A stretch of DNA of 64,000 nucleotides from Rahnella bruchi (lineage in GTDB: Bacteria > Pseudomonadota > Gammaproteobacteria > Enterobacterales > Enterobacteriaceae), in contig NZ_QZWI01000008.1 of assembly GCF_003614975.1 (NCBI RefSeq), positions 124,001-188,000 of the forward strand. Reading direction: 5' to 3'. Made by a program: the position numbers and the translations under genes. Position 1 is the stretch's first letter, and every line of letters starts with the position of its first letter. This document shows, one piece after another, positions 1 through 7,087 of the stretch. The notes beneath the pieces were generated by a model. It was given only the letters and a program-made list of their open reading frames with translations, made no database searches and was not told the DNA's origin.

Positions 1-209
1 CAGCCTATTTCTACAGCCAGAATCTGCAGCGTATTTTCCGCGTCGCGGATGCCATTGAAAGCGGGATGATCGGCATTAACGAGTGTGCGATTTCCAATGA
101 AGCCGCGCCATTTGGCGGTGTGAAAGAGTCCGGTCTGGGGCGTGAGGGTTCAGTGCTGGGGCTGGAAGAGTACTTACAGGTGAAAACGCTGCATTTAGGA
201 AATCTGTAA
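1..209 (+). CDS. Aldehyde dehydrogenase, succinate-semialdehyde dehydrogenase type (C-terminal fragment)
   Basis: The reading frame is open from base 3 to a TAA at 207-209 and gives the last 68 residues of an aldehyde dehydrogenase. The 5' part lies outside the window. The fragment carries the family C-terminal signature: an N-E-C-A-I stretch, then PFGGVKESGLGREGS, which closes the active-site tunnel in NAD(P)-dependent succinate-semialdehyde dehydrogenases (GabD/Sad). These enzymes oxidise a semialdehyde to the acid in the cytoplasm. The family is clear from this tail, but the substrate is not, because the catalytic Cys/Glu region is missing. No strong terminator separates it from the RNase gene 90 bases downstream. 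Confidence 0.8.
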   Translation, partial: AYFYSQNLQRIFRVADAIESGMIGINECAISNEAAPFGGVKESGLGREGSVLGLEEYLQVKTLHLGNL

Positions 210-273
210 GCTCGCTTTCCAGATGCCGTGTTTTAAGAAACAATAAACAGGAACAGATGATTTCTGGCTTATT

Positions 274-295
274 TACAAAGGACTCTACAAAGGAC
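274..295 (+). promoter_or_regulatory. Tandem 10-bp repeat containing Shine-Dalgarno-like AAAGGA
   Basis: The decamer TACAAAGGAC occurs at 274-283 and again at 286-295, two bases apart, just before the RNase start at 300. The second AAAGGA is slightly close to the ATG (about 6 bases). The first is too far away to act on the same start. A duplicated ribosome binding site or a chance slippage product are both possible. Confidence 0.45.
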
Positions 296-299
296 GTCA

Positions 300-749
300 A
301 TGAAGGCATTTAACTGGCTGCGTTCGCGCAAAATGATGATGGCAGTCGCGGTAACTTTGGGGCTGTCCGGGGTGGCCGGGCATGTTGTCGCAAAATCGAC
401 ATACAAGCAGGGCACAATCGTTGCGGGCACGGATGAACAAGCCGTGGTGAGCTATTTGCGCCAGAATCACAGACTGCCTGACAATTACATTACCAAGAAA
501 AAGGCGCGTGCAGCAGGTTGGGACGCGCGCTCAGGTAACTTGTGTGATGTGCTGCCGGGCAAGGCTATTGGCGGCGACCGGTTCTCAAACCGGGAAGGTC
601 GTCTGCCATCGGCCAGTAAACGGGTATGGCGCGAGGCAGATATCAATTATCGCTGTGGTCGCCGTGGCGCTGACCGCGTGCTGTTTGCCAGCGACGGGCT
701 GATTTACGTCAGTAAAGACCATTATCAGAACTTCGTTCGGGTGGAGTAA
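300..749 (+). CDS. Exported guanyl-specific ribonuclease, barnase family
   Basis: The 149-residue product has an N-terminal signal peptide (basic start, hydrophobic residues 12-26, likely cleavage near A31). It is followed by a near full-length barnase domain (about residues 42-149). Familiar blocks are LPDNYITK, GGDRFSNREG, WREADINY and the C-terminal DHYQNF. By alignment to Bacillus barnase, the general base Glu73, Arg83, Arg87 and the catalytic His102 correspond to E112, R122, R126 and H141, so the enzyme should be active. It would cleave RNA after G, in the periplasm or outside the cell. C82 and C119 are absent from Bacillus barnase and could form a disulfide. The stop overlaps the ATG of the barstar gene, so production of the toxin and its inhibitor is coupled. 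Confidence 0.93.
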   Translation: MKAFNWLRSRKMMMAVAVTLGLSGVAGHVVAKSTYKQGTIVAGTDEQAVVSYLRQNHRLPDNYITKKKARAAGWDARSGNLCDVLPGKAIGGDRFSNREGRLPSASKRVWREADINYRCGRRGADRVLFASDGLIYVSKDHYQNFVRVE

Positions 750-1048
750 TGTCGATGAATAAAATGAGCTTCGATTTTAATCATATCCCGGATTTACCCG
801 CATTCTATGCCGAGTTTGTCCGTCAGTTTGAACTGACCGACAGTTTTGGCGCGAATCTGGACGCACTCTGGGATGAGGTAACAGGCGGAATTGCGCTGCC
901 GGTGGAGATTGATTTTATTAATCTGAATGCCAGCCGTAAGCGGCGTTTCGGCGCACTGATTTTGCTGTTTGAAGAAGCAGAAGAAGAGCTGGAAGGCGAT
1001 CTGCGGCTGAATCTGCTGGATAAGCCGGTTGCGAAAGCGAAAGGCTGA
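749..1048 (+). CDS. Barstar-like ribonuclease inhibitor
   Basis: This 99-residue acidic cytoplasmic protein has the barstar signature ANLDALWDEVTG at residues 35-46. D38 and D42 match barstar Asp35 and Asp39, which plug the barnase active site, and W41 matches Trp38. An acidic helix at about 74-82 covers the region of barstar Glu76. No signal peptide is present, as expected for an inhibitor that protects the cell from RNase before export. The ATG overlaps the RNase stop codon by one base (TAATG). E. coli YhcO belongs to the same family, but the gene here is physically paired with its RNase. An intrinsic terminator follows. Confidence 0.92.
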   Translation: MSMNKMSFDFNHIPDLPAFYAEFVRQFELTDSFGANLDALWDEVTGGIALPVEIDFINLNASRKRRFGALILLFEEAEEELEGDLRLNLLDKPVAKAKG

Positions 1049-1052
1049 AAAG

Positions 1053-1093
1053 AAAAAACCCGCCGATTTTGTTAAGTAAAAGGGCGGGTTTTT
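1053..1093. terminator. Bidirectional intrinsic terminator between barstar gene and darP
   Basis: Stem AAAACCCGCC / GGGCGGGTTTT with a loop of about 17 bases. An A-rich flank on the left and a T tract on the right let it work for both convergent genes. Confidence 0.85.
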
Positions 1094-1100
1094 GTTTTTT

Positions 1101-1652
1101 TTAGTCCTGGCCTTCAGCCAGTTCGCGCAGATACTGGAAAATCTGGCGGTAAGATTTTGGCGGTTTGTTCGCCGCTTTCTCTTTCTGTGCGTTGCGGATC
1201 AGCGCACGCAGTTGCTGGCGGTCAGCTTCCGGATACAGATCCAGCACGGTTGGCACAGCATCATCACCTTCCTCAACCAGACGGTCACGCAGCATTTCCA
1301 GTTTATGGAACAGCGAAACCTGCTGGTTGTGGCGGTTTTTCAGCTTATCCAGCGCGGTTTCAATCGGCTCCACATCGCGGGAACGCAGCATTTTACCGAT
1401 CAGCTGCATCTGACGACGACGGCCTTCTTTCTTGATCTTCTGGCATAAGTCGATAGCAGCACGCAGATCTTCATCCAGCGGCAGCTTGTCCAGCGAGTTT
1501 TTACCCAGATCCACCATTTCTGCACCGAGATCTTTCAGCGCCTCGGCGTCACGTTTGATTTCACTTTTACTGACCCAGATGATTTCTTCTTCATCTTCGT
1601 TCTCGTTGGTCTCGGGAACGTCATCGTGCCAGTCGTCAATTTTCTTTGTCAT
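1101..1652 (-). CDS. darP: Ribosome-associated 50S maturation factor DarP (YjgA)
   Basis: The 183-residue, highly charged, largely helical protein belongs to the YjgA/DarP family (DUF615). In E. coli it associates with late pre-50S particles and promotes 23S rRNA maturation at the peptidyl-transferase region. The N-terminus is acidic (a run of E and D at about residues 15-24), followed by the conserved helical core with [22 protein letters not shown] near residues 65-86. Length matches the E. coli protein. It lies head-to-head with pmbA, as in E. coli, where yjgA and pmbA are also neighbours, about 220 bases apart here. Confidence 0.95.
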   Translation of the reverse strand: MTKKIDDWHDDVPETNENEDEEEIIWVSKSEIKRDAEALKDLGAEMVDLGKNSLDKLPLDEDLRAAIDLCQKIKKEGRRRQMQLIGKMLRSRDVEPIETALDKLKNRHNQQVSLFHKLEMLRDRLVEEGDDAVPTVLDLYPEADRQQLRALIRNAQKEKAANKPPKSYRQIFQYLRELAEGQD

Positions 1653-1873
1653 GGGCGCTTCCTCTTAACGAGGTAATCCTGTCAGTTTGATTGTGCTTTA
1701 TTGCTTTGGCGGCATTATGCAGGGTTATGCGGCATACATCCATGTTCTGTTGCAACTTTGGGCATAACAACGCCGGAGTGAATGCGAAATTGTGGCGAGT
1801 CTCTGTTAGACTCAAAGGTATAAGTTTCTCAATACCAGTGTAGAACAATCCCTTTTATCTCATAAGCGATGAC

Positions 1874-3220
1874 ATGCCGATGAACGTAGTGAATCAAGTA
1901 GCGCAGCAGCGTAAAACTCTGGAACAGGCCGTATCTCAGGCTCTGGAACTGGCGAAAGCGGGTTCAGATGCCGCAGAAGTGGCGGTCAGCAAAACCACCG
2001 GTATCGGCGTCAGTACCCGTTTTGGCGAAGTCGAGAACGTGGAATTTAACAGCGACGGCGCACTGGGCATCACCATTTATTATCAGAACCGTAAAGGCAG
2101 CGCGTCTTCTACCGATTTAAGCCCGGACGCCATTTCCCGCACCGTACAGGCCGCGCTGGATATCGCCCGTTACACTTCGCCGGATCCGTTCGCGGGCGTG
2201 GCCGATAAAGAGATGCTGGCGTTCGAGGCACCTGATCTGGATTTATTCCACCCGGAAGAGCTGGATCCGGATCGCAGTATTGAGCTGGCCGCCCGTGCAG
2301 AACAAGCCGCATTGCAGGCCGACAAACGCATCACCAATACTGAAGGCGGCAGCTTCAACAGCCATTACGGTATCCGCGTATTCGGTAACAGCCACGGCAT
2401 GCTGCAAAGCTATTGCTCGACGCGTCATTCAATTTCCGCTTCAGTAATTGCCGAACACGAAGGCGACATGGAACGCGATTATGCCTATTCCATTGCCCGT
2501 AAAATGAGTGACCTGAAAGATCCTGAATGGGTGGGTGCTGAGTGCGCGCGGCGCACGCTTTCACGTCTGGCACCCCGTAAGCTGCCAACCATGCAGGCTC
2601 CGGTATTGTTCGCTTCCGAAGTGGCGACTGGCCTGTTTGGCCATCTGGTCGGCGCGATCAGCGGCGGCAGCATTTACCGTAAATCCTCTTTCCTGCTCGA
2701 CAGCCTCGGCAAACAAATTCTGCCAGAGTGGCTGACCATTGAAGAACATCCGCACCTGCTACAAGGGCTGGCTTCAACACCGTTCGACAGCGAAGGTGTC
2801 CGCACTGAGCGCCGCGATATCGTCAAAGACGGCATTCTGCAAAACTGGCTGATGACCTGCTATTCCGCCCGCAAACTCGGCCTGCAAACCACAGGTCATG
2901 CGGGTGGTATCCACAACTGGCGCATCGCCGGTCAGGGTGATGATTTTGCCGGCATGCTGCGCAAGCTTGACAAAGGCCTGGTGGTGACTGAGCTGATGGG
3001 GCAGGGCGTCAGCGGTGTGACCGGTGATTACTCACGCGGGGCGGCAGGTTTCTGGGTCGAAAACGGCGAGATTCAGTATCCGGTAAGTGAAATCACTATC
3101 GCCGGTAATCTGAAAGACATGTGGCGCAATATGGTCGCCATCGGCAGCGATATTGAAACCCGCAGCAACATTCAGTGTGGTTCCGTACTGTTACCTGCGA
3201 TGAAAATTGCCGGAGAATAA
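1874..3220 (+). CDS. pmbA: Metalloprotease-complex subunit PmbA/TldE
   Basis: The 448-residue product aligns over its whole length with E. coli PmbA (TldE), including the diagnostic C-terminal block [18 protein letters not shown]. TldE pairs with TldD in a cytoplasmic heterodimeric protease that matures microcin B17 and degrades the antitoxin CcdA. TldD supplies the HExxxH zinc site. TldE lacks it, and none is visible here. tldD is not in the window. The start at 1874 has only a weak Shine-Dalgarno, and the ATG at 1880 is a possible alternative. A hairpin terminator follows the gene, so cybC is probably transcribed separately. Confidence 0.96.
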   Translation: MPMNVVNQVAQQRKTLEQAVSQALELAKAGSDAAEVAVSKTTGIGVSTRFGEVENVEFNSDGALGITIYYQNRKGSASSTDLSPDAISRTVQAALDIARYTSPDPFAGVADKEMLAFEAPDLDLFHPEELDPDRSIELAARAEQAALQADKRITNTEGGSFNSHYGIRVFGNSHGMLQSYCSTRHSISASVIAEHEGDMERDYAYSIARKMSDLKDPEWVGAECARRTLSRLAPRKLPTMQAPVLFASEVATGLFGHLVGAISGGSIYRKSSFLLDSLGKQILPEWLTIEEHPHLLQGLASTPFDSEGVRTERRDIVKDGILQNWLMTCYSARKLGLQTTGHAGGIHNWRIAGQGDDFAGMLRKLDKGLVVTELMGQGVSGVTGDYSRGAAGFWVENGEIQYPVSEITIAGNLKDMWRNMVAIGSDIETRSNIQCGSVLLPAMKIAGE

Positions 3221-3228
3221 TCCGCAAT

Positions 3229-3256
3229 AAAGCAGCGATCGCCCGGTCGCTGCTTT
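3229..3256 (+). terminator. Hairpin terminator after pmbA
   Basis: Inverted repeat AAAGCAGCGA / TCGCTGCTTT around an 8-base loop, 8 bases after the pmbA stop. The T tract is short, so efficiency is uncertain. Confidence 0.7.
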
Positions 3257-3378
3257 CCACCTGCCACCATTCTTTACAAAAAATTCATCCCGTTTTTCCC
3301 TCTCCCGGCCTATTTTTATAAAGCCTTACAAGCAATGTCGTTTTATCTAACAAATAAATAACAATAGAGAGAAAGATT

Positions 3379-3765
3379 ATGCGTAAACAACTGATGGCGT
3401 TAGCGGTAGTCGCAATGCTGGGAAGCAGCACGGTGGCACTGGCGGCAGATTTAGAATCTGACATGGACACGATTTCTGATAACTACAGCAAAGTGCTGAA
3501 AACCAGCGATCAGGCCGAACTGACCACGGGTCTGGCAAACATGAAAGCCGCGGCGGAAGATGCGAAAAAAGCTACCCCACCGAAGCTGAAAGGCAAAGCG
3601 CCGGACAGCCCGGAAATGCAGGATTACCACAAAGGGTTGGATACGCTGATCGGCCAGATTGATAAAGCTTCCGCTTTAGCCAAAGCGGGCAAGGTAGATG
3701 AAGCGAAGAAAGAAGCCGAAGGGTTTAAAGCGACGCGGAACGAGAACCATAAGAAATTTAAGTAA
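3379..3765 (+). CDS. cybC: Soluble cytochrome b562
   Basis: The 128-residue precursor has a classic signal peptide (MRKQ... cleaved after A22, giving mature ADLESDM). The mature 106-residue protein matches the four-helix-bundle cytochrome b562 of E. coli. The axial haem ligands Met7 and His102 of the mature protein are present (precursor M29 and H124). There is no CXXCH, so haem is bound non-covalently. It is periplasmic and its physiological redox partner is unknown. The gene follows pmbA, as in E. coli. A strong GAGAGAAAG Shine-Dalgarno lies 6 bases before the ATG. Confidence 0.95.
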   Translation: MRKQLMALAVVAMLGSSTVALAADLESDMDTISDNYSKVLKTSDQAELTTGLANMKAAAEDAKKATPPKLKGKAPDSPEMQDYHKGLDTLIGQIDKASALAKAGKVDEAKKEAEGFKATRNENHKKFK

Positions 3766-4402
3766 GCAGATGGCTGCTGCTTAGGCGGTTTCTCAATACT
3801 TAGAGCGCTGAGAGCGGTGAAAATTTCGGTTTCTCAATCGCAGTGAACACTCGACCTTTCGCACCGAAACCGACCAAAGAGGGCTAAGACGAGCCCTCTT
3901 TGGAATCTCCACGTCTTAAACTGCGCGCTCCGCTCGCTGACTATGTTTCAGATACCACCGCGACAGGCTGGAAATCTTGCCGCTGCGCGGTGCCTTCTCT
4001 CGGGTTTCGAGCCTCTGGTCTCGAACCTCTCGCTCAGCAAGATTTCTGAATCGCCCGCACGATCTTAAATTCAACGGCAGATTGTTTTCATCTTTCAAAT
4101 AAGCTTAATGGCGTGCTCAAAAATGGCACCGAATGAATGGTTCGAGACCTGAGGCTCGAAGCCTGAAATGAGGGAATCGCGCAGCGATGACATTTTGCGC
4201 CACTCACTGTTGCCATGGAACATGTCCATCGAGCCTGCGATAGCGCGCAGTAAAAAAGCGGGGAAAGATCCAAGAGAGGGAAAGCACTTCCCTCTCTTGG
4301 GCGGTTTCGGGGCAGCGCGTTAAGCGATCACTGCGATTGAGAAACCGAAACGTTCTCGGTCTTTAGTAAAGCCGCCATTGCAGCGGCCTCTGCAAAAAAA
4401 TC
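3766..4402. other. Long non-coding gap between convergent cybC and rnk
   Basis: No credible coding sequence was found in these 637 bases. Most of the space (3824-4350) is taken by a paired inverted structured repeat, listed separately. A 12-base direct repeat, CGGTTTCTCAAT, occurs at 3786-3797 and 3827-3838. No tRNA or IS feature was seen. Confidence 0.8.
3824..4350. repeat. Inverted pair of a structured intergenic repeat (about 220 bp per arm)
   Basis: The two ends are perfect 22-base inverted repeats (3824-3845 against 4329-4350). Moving inward, the arms stay similar but diverged. Each has a stable hairpin: 3874-3903 (stem CCAAAGAGGGCT) and 4270-4300 (stem CCAAGAGAGGGAA). Next comes an ACTGCGCGCT block (about 3919-3928 and 4241-4250), then a palindromic TTCGAG...CTCGAA segment (4006-4027 and 4139-4163). 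The two hairpin stems differ by paired substitutions that keep base pairing, which suggests the RNA or cruciform structure is under selection. The pair is centred near 4087. The sequence shows the structure directly. Membership in a genome-wide family is inference. Confidence 0.85.
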
Positions 4403-4813
4403 TTAACTTCTCAGTTCCCCTGCCGCCTCCGGCTGAAACAACAATTCCAGCACGGTGATGTGGCTTTCCTCGCCATTCGGCATTTCCCACGTGATGCTTC
4501 CACCTACGCGCAGTCCAAGCAAAGCCGCTCCCAGCGGGGCCATCACAGACAGCTGCTCGTTGCTGTCTTTCAGCGCAGCCGGATAGACCAGCGTGCGGAT
4601 GTGTTCTTCGCCTTCTTTACCTTCAGTAAAGCGAACCTTGCTGTTCATCGTAACCACGTCGGCCGGGATTTGCTCGGGAGGCAAAATCTCAGCGCGATCC
4701 AACTCTTCATTCAGTGCGTCGGCGACCGGGCTGCTCGCAAACGCCGGTTGCGCCAGCAGTGTGTCCAGGCGTTCTGCGTCAAGTTCATTGATGATCAGTG
4801 TCGGTTTACTCAT
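4403..4813 (-). CDS. rnk: Regulator of nucleoside diphosphate kinase, Rnk
   Basis: The 136-residue protein matches E. coli Rnk over its full length, with the C-terminal block [20 protein letters not shown] shared with the GreA/GreB C-terminal fold. Rnk binds RNA polymerase near the secondary channel without the Gre coiled-coil finger and influences Ndk levels and alginate or nucleotide metabolism in related bacteria. The start at 4813 is preferred over an in-frame ATG at 4825 because GGAG lies about 8 bases upstream of the former. A terminator-like hairpin lies 60 bases upstream on the same strand, so the mRNA leader may be attenuated. Confidence 0.93.
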   Translation of the reverse strand: MSKPTLIINELDAERLDTLLAQPAFASSPVADALNEELDRAEILPPEQIPADVVTMNSKVRFTEGKEGEEHIRTLVYPAALKDSNEQLSVMAPLGAALLGLRVGGSITWEMPNGEESHITVLELLFQPEAAGELRS

Positions 4814-4871
4814 AACATTCTCCATGGTTCCTTTTGCATCACACGCTTCATGCGAGTGGGGTGCCGGTCGG

Positions 4872-4909
4872 CAAAAAATAACACCCCCGCGGGTAAGCCG
4901 CAGGGGTGT
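4872..4909 (-). terminator. Intrinsic-terminator-like hairpin in the rnk 5' region
   Basis: Read on the minus strand, ACACCCC-mismatch-GCGG / CCGC-ACCCC-type arms (12 positions, one mismatch) close a 5-base loop. They are followed by a T-rich run (TTATTTTTT), ending about 60 bases before the rnk start. A -10-like TAGTAT sits at 4933-4938 on the minus strand, so a transcript starting there would reach this hairpin after about 50 bases. It could be an attenuator of rnk, the end of a very short RNA, or a shield against upstream transcription. Confidence 0.6.
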
Positions 4910-5212
4910 CAGTGATTTGCATGTGTTCTTTGATACTAGGCACTCTTAAGCGGAAATGAAAGCGTTGTGAGGGAATTAATCCGCATTGCGAAAATTCCGA
5001 TTACCAGTGAAATACGCTGCTACAGACGGCAATATTCAGTGATATGGCGACTTAACTTTTCGTTTTGCGAATTGGATCTGCTCAGCTCATCGTATTTCCA
5101 CTTTGAACTGGAAAAAGACCCACTACACAGGAAATCTCCCCAGGGTTAGGGTAAAGACAGACGAAATAAACGGCTGAAATAGTGAGTCAGGTAAGGAGAG
5201 AGGTAATCGCGA
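4910..5212. other. Gap upstream of the PRD/SFCGS cassette
   Basis: It must hold the promoters for rnk (minus strand) and for the cassette (plus strand). I see no convincing -24/-12 (sigma-54) motif and no clear operator. A 60-codon frame at 4967-5149 has no recognisable homology or ribosome binding site and is not called. AAGGAGAG at 5193-5200 serves the GTG start at 5213. Confidence 0.6.
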
Positions 5213-5563
5213 GTGAATAACGCAATCGCATCTGTGAACGGAATCGGGCGGATTGAATTGAATGATGCCCCGGCGATAACAGAGCAAGTTTTAAAAGATA
5301 TTCAGACGATGCAAAGCGCAAAGAATATCTACACCACAGATGTTCAGTTGCAGATGTTAACGTCTCACGTAAAAGCCATGGTATTACGCTCCATAACCGG
5401 CGAGCCGTTACCTGAAGTTGAGAAAGATTTATTTGATGAAATATCTGCCGGGTCCATGCAAATGGCAGAGGAAGTGGTCAGCTGGTTCGGAAATTTACCG
5501 ATTGAGGAGGCGTATTTGCTCTCGGTACATTTTGAAGTCGCAAGAGACAACGAGCCGAAATAA
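5213..5563 (+). CDS. Stand-alone PRD-domain protein of the SFCGS/DUF4310-4312 cassette
   Basis: The 116-residue protein consists almost entirely of one PTS regulation domain (PRD). The two histidines that PRDs offer for phosphorylation are visible: H52 in LTSHVKAMVLR and H106 in YLLSVHFEVAR. It has no DNA- or RNA-binding domain, so it probably works by protein-protein contact, with phosphorylation state reporting PTS flux. Families of this type are always seen in the same cassette (recalled as the EF_0829-type TIGRFAM). The start is GTG with AAGGAGAG 12 bases upstream. The next gene follows 44 bases later. The exact role is unknown. Confidence 0.8.
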   Translation: MNNAIASVNGIGRIELNDAPAITEQVLKDIQTMQSAKNIYTTDVQLQMLTSHVKAMVLRSITGEPLPEVEKDLFDEISAGSMQMAEEVVSWFGNLPIEEAYLLSVHFEVARDNEPK

Positions 5564-5607
5564 CTTTTTTAGAATACAGCGAATTAATTAATCTGGAGAT
5601 GTGAATT

Positions 5608-5973
5608 ATGGGACAAGTATTAGTAGTGATCGGCGACCGTTTAGGTAAAGGCCAGAAAGTAGCGGCAGGCGTGGAAGCGGCTGGCGGAAAAGCCATTGTT
5701 GTCCCAGGTATGGCAGCGGATATGAAACTCGGCGACGTGATGAAAGCAGAAGGTGCCAGCTTAGGTATTTCCTTCTGTGGCAGTGGCGGCGCAGGTGCGA
5801 TTACCGCACAAAACAAATATGGATATAAAGCCAAGTACGGGATGCGTTCAGTGGATGAAGGCGTCACGGCAATCAACGAAGGCTGTCTGGTATTAGGGTT
5901 CGGATTTATGGATAAAGAAGAACTGGGTCAGCGTCTGGTCGAAGCTTATAACAAGAAGTATGGTCAGGCGTAA
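5608..5973 (+). CDS. SFCGS-family glycine-rich small protein
   Basis: The 121-residue soluble protein opens with a beta-strand/Gly pattern (QVLVVIGDRLGKGQK). At residues 52-65 it carries LGISFCGSGGAGAI, the motif that names the family, with Cys57 in a tight glycine-rich loop. Small proteins with a Rossmann-like fold and a Cys after a strand resemble PTS EIIB domains, and the region also resembles DUF2620 (E. coli YhfU), with GACNTGAGA at the same place. A role as EIIB-like phosphocarrier or substrate-binding partner of the membrane proteins is inference. Its stop overlaps the next ATG by one base (TAATG), so the two are translationally coupled. Confidence 0.82.
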   Translation: MGQVLVVIGDRLGKGQKVAAGVEAAGGKAIVVPGMAADMKLGDVMKAEGASLGISFCGSGGAGAITAQNKYGYKAKYGMRSVDEGVTAINEGCLVLGFGFMDKEELGQRLVEAYNKKYGQA

Positions 5974-6272
5974 TGAAGCAGCAATTAACCACGACGGTTC
6001 GGGTTGAAGGAAAAGGCGAAAATAAGGCTGCCGCCTTTTCTTCCGCACTGAGTCAGGTTCAGAGAACGATTCTCAAATCTTCTGCCAGTAATGTCTTGCT
6101 GCGAATTGAACCGCAGGACGTCAAGGTAATAAAGGCAGAAGAGTCAGTTAAAAGAGAAAAGTTTCTGTTCTTTTTTCTGGCCAGGGAAAGAAAGACTTAT
6201 TACGTGGCGCTAGACATTATCGTCAACCTGACTGTTATTAATACGGAACAGGTAGTTTTTGTCACGAAATAA
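5973..6272 (+). CDS. DUF4312 family protein
   Basis: The 99-residue protein has an N-terminal helix (KAAAFSSALSQVQRTIL), a basic middle (VKREKFLFFFLARERKTYY) and a C-terminal strand. No signal peptide or clear membrane span is seen, though the FLFFFL stretch may insert or pack in a core. It matches the DUF4312 family, whose members sit only in this cassette as far as I recall. Start and stop coupling to its neighbours (one-base overlap upstream, 32-base gap downstream) suggests fixed stoichiometry with the SFCGS and DUF4311 proteins. Molecular function is not known. Confidence 0.78.
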   Translation: MKQQLTTTVRVEGKGENKAAAFSSALSQVQRTILKSSASNVLLRIEPQDVKVIKAEESVKREKFLFFFLARERKTYYVALDIIVNLTVINTEQVVFVTK

Positions 6273-6304
6273 AAACGTTAGCTATAAATGACAAGGATAT
6301 ACTG

Positions 6305-7081
6305 ATGTTTTTAATTATTTTATTTAAGTCGCTTATTATCGGCGGACTGGTTGGTGTGGGCGTAGGTGCGGGTGCCGCACGTATGTTCCATGCGCCTACC
6401 GTGCAAGGGATGGGGGCTTTTCGTACTCTTGGGGAATTAAACTCCTGTGAAGGCGATCCAGCTTCGCATTTCTCATTTGGTCTGGGCTTCTTCTTTAACG
6501 CCTGGGCATCTTCTGTTGCAGCAGGTTCTTTCACGCAGGACGTCGACCACCGCATCATCCCTCACTGGGCTACCGCGGCGCTGATGTTCAAAAACCGCAA
6601 TGTCGCTGAAACCATGCATGATCCGCGCAAGATGGCGATTGCCGGCGGCATCATCGGCATGATTGTGGTGGCGTTCCTTAACACCACCGCATCAGCCGTT
6701 CCTCCGGCGTTACAGGTCACCGCCATCAAAGTGCTGGTGCCTGCGGCTAACCTTCTGGTGAACACCGTTATGCCGGTGATCTTCTGGCTGGCAGCTATCG
6801 ATGCAGGACGTCGTTCCGGTTTCTGGGCCACCATCTTTGGCGGTCTGGCGCAGATGATTATGGGTAACGCCGTACCAGGTCTGGTGCTGGGTATCCTGAT
6901 CGGCAAAGGCGTCGAAGAAAGCGGCTGGAACCACGTCACCAAAGTGATGATGGCGGCGATTATCGCGCTGTTCGTCCTCAGCGGTTTCTTCCGTGGTTTC
7001 GACGTCAAACTGTTGCAGTCATTCATGCTGGATGTCCCGACATGGCTGAACGGCATTCACAATTCACTCAGCGGTAAGTAA
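6305..7081 (+). CDS. DUF4311 integral membrane protein, putative transporter subunit
   Basis: The 258-residue protein is strongly hydrophobic and glycine-rich. Apparent membrane spans lie at about residues 1-22, 118-138, 142-167, 172-200 and 215-235, and a conserved polar N-terminal segment (ARMFHAPTVQGMGAFRTLGE) may line a substrate path. It matches DUF4311. Together with the DUF4310 protein next door it looks like a two-subunit permease, comparable in layout to PTS EIIC/EIID pairs, but I cannot demonstrate homology by eye. The gap to the DUF4310 gene is only 6 bases. Confidence 0.78.
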   Translation: MFLIILFKSLIIGGLVGVGVGAGAARMFHAPTVQGMGAFRTLGELNSCEGDPASHFSFGLGFFFNAWASSVAAGSFTQDVDHRIIPHWATAALMFKNRNVAETMHDPRKMAIAGGIIGMIVVAFLNTTASAVPPALQVTAIKVLVPAANLLVNTVMPVIFWLAAIDAGRRSGFWATIFGGLAQMIMGNAVPGLVLGILIGKGVEESGWNHVTKVMMAAIIALFVLSGFFRGFDVKLLQSFMLDVPTWLNGIHNSLSGK

Positions 7082-7087
7082 GGGAGC

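Noticed and set aside
4006-4163. Possible tRNA T-arm (GGTTCGAGACC) in the cybC-rnk gap
   Set aside because: The motif is part of a palindrome present in both arms of the inverted repeat. No acceptor, D or anticodon stem can be built around it.
4967-5149. 60-codon plus-strand frame before the PRD gene
   Set aside because: Short, cysteine-poor and low in recognisable pattern, without a ribosome binding site. Treated as non-coding.
4967-5212. Search for a sigma-54 promoter before the PRD/SFCGS cassette
   Set aside because: No GG-N10-GC element with the right context was found. Proximity to rpoN is only the conserved gene order, and the regulator is not of the LevR type.
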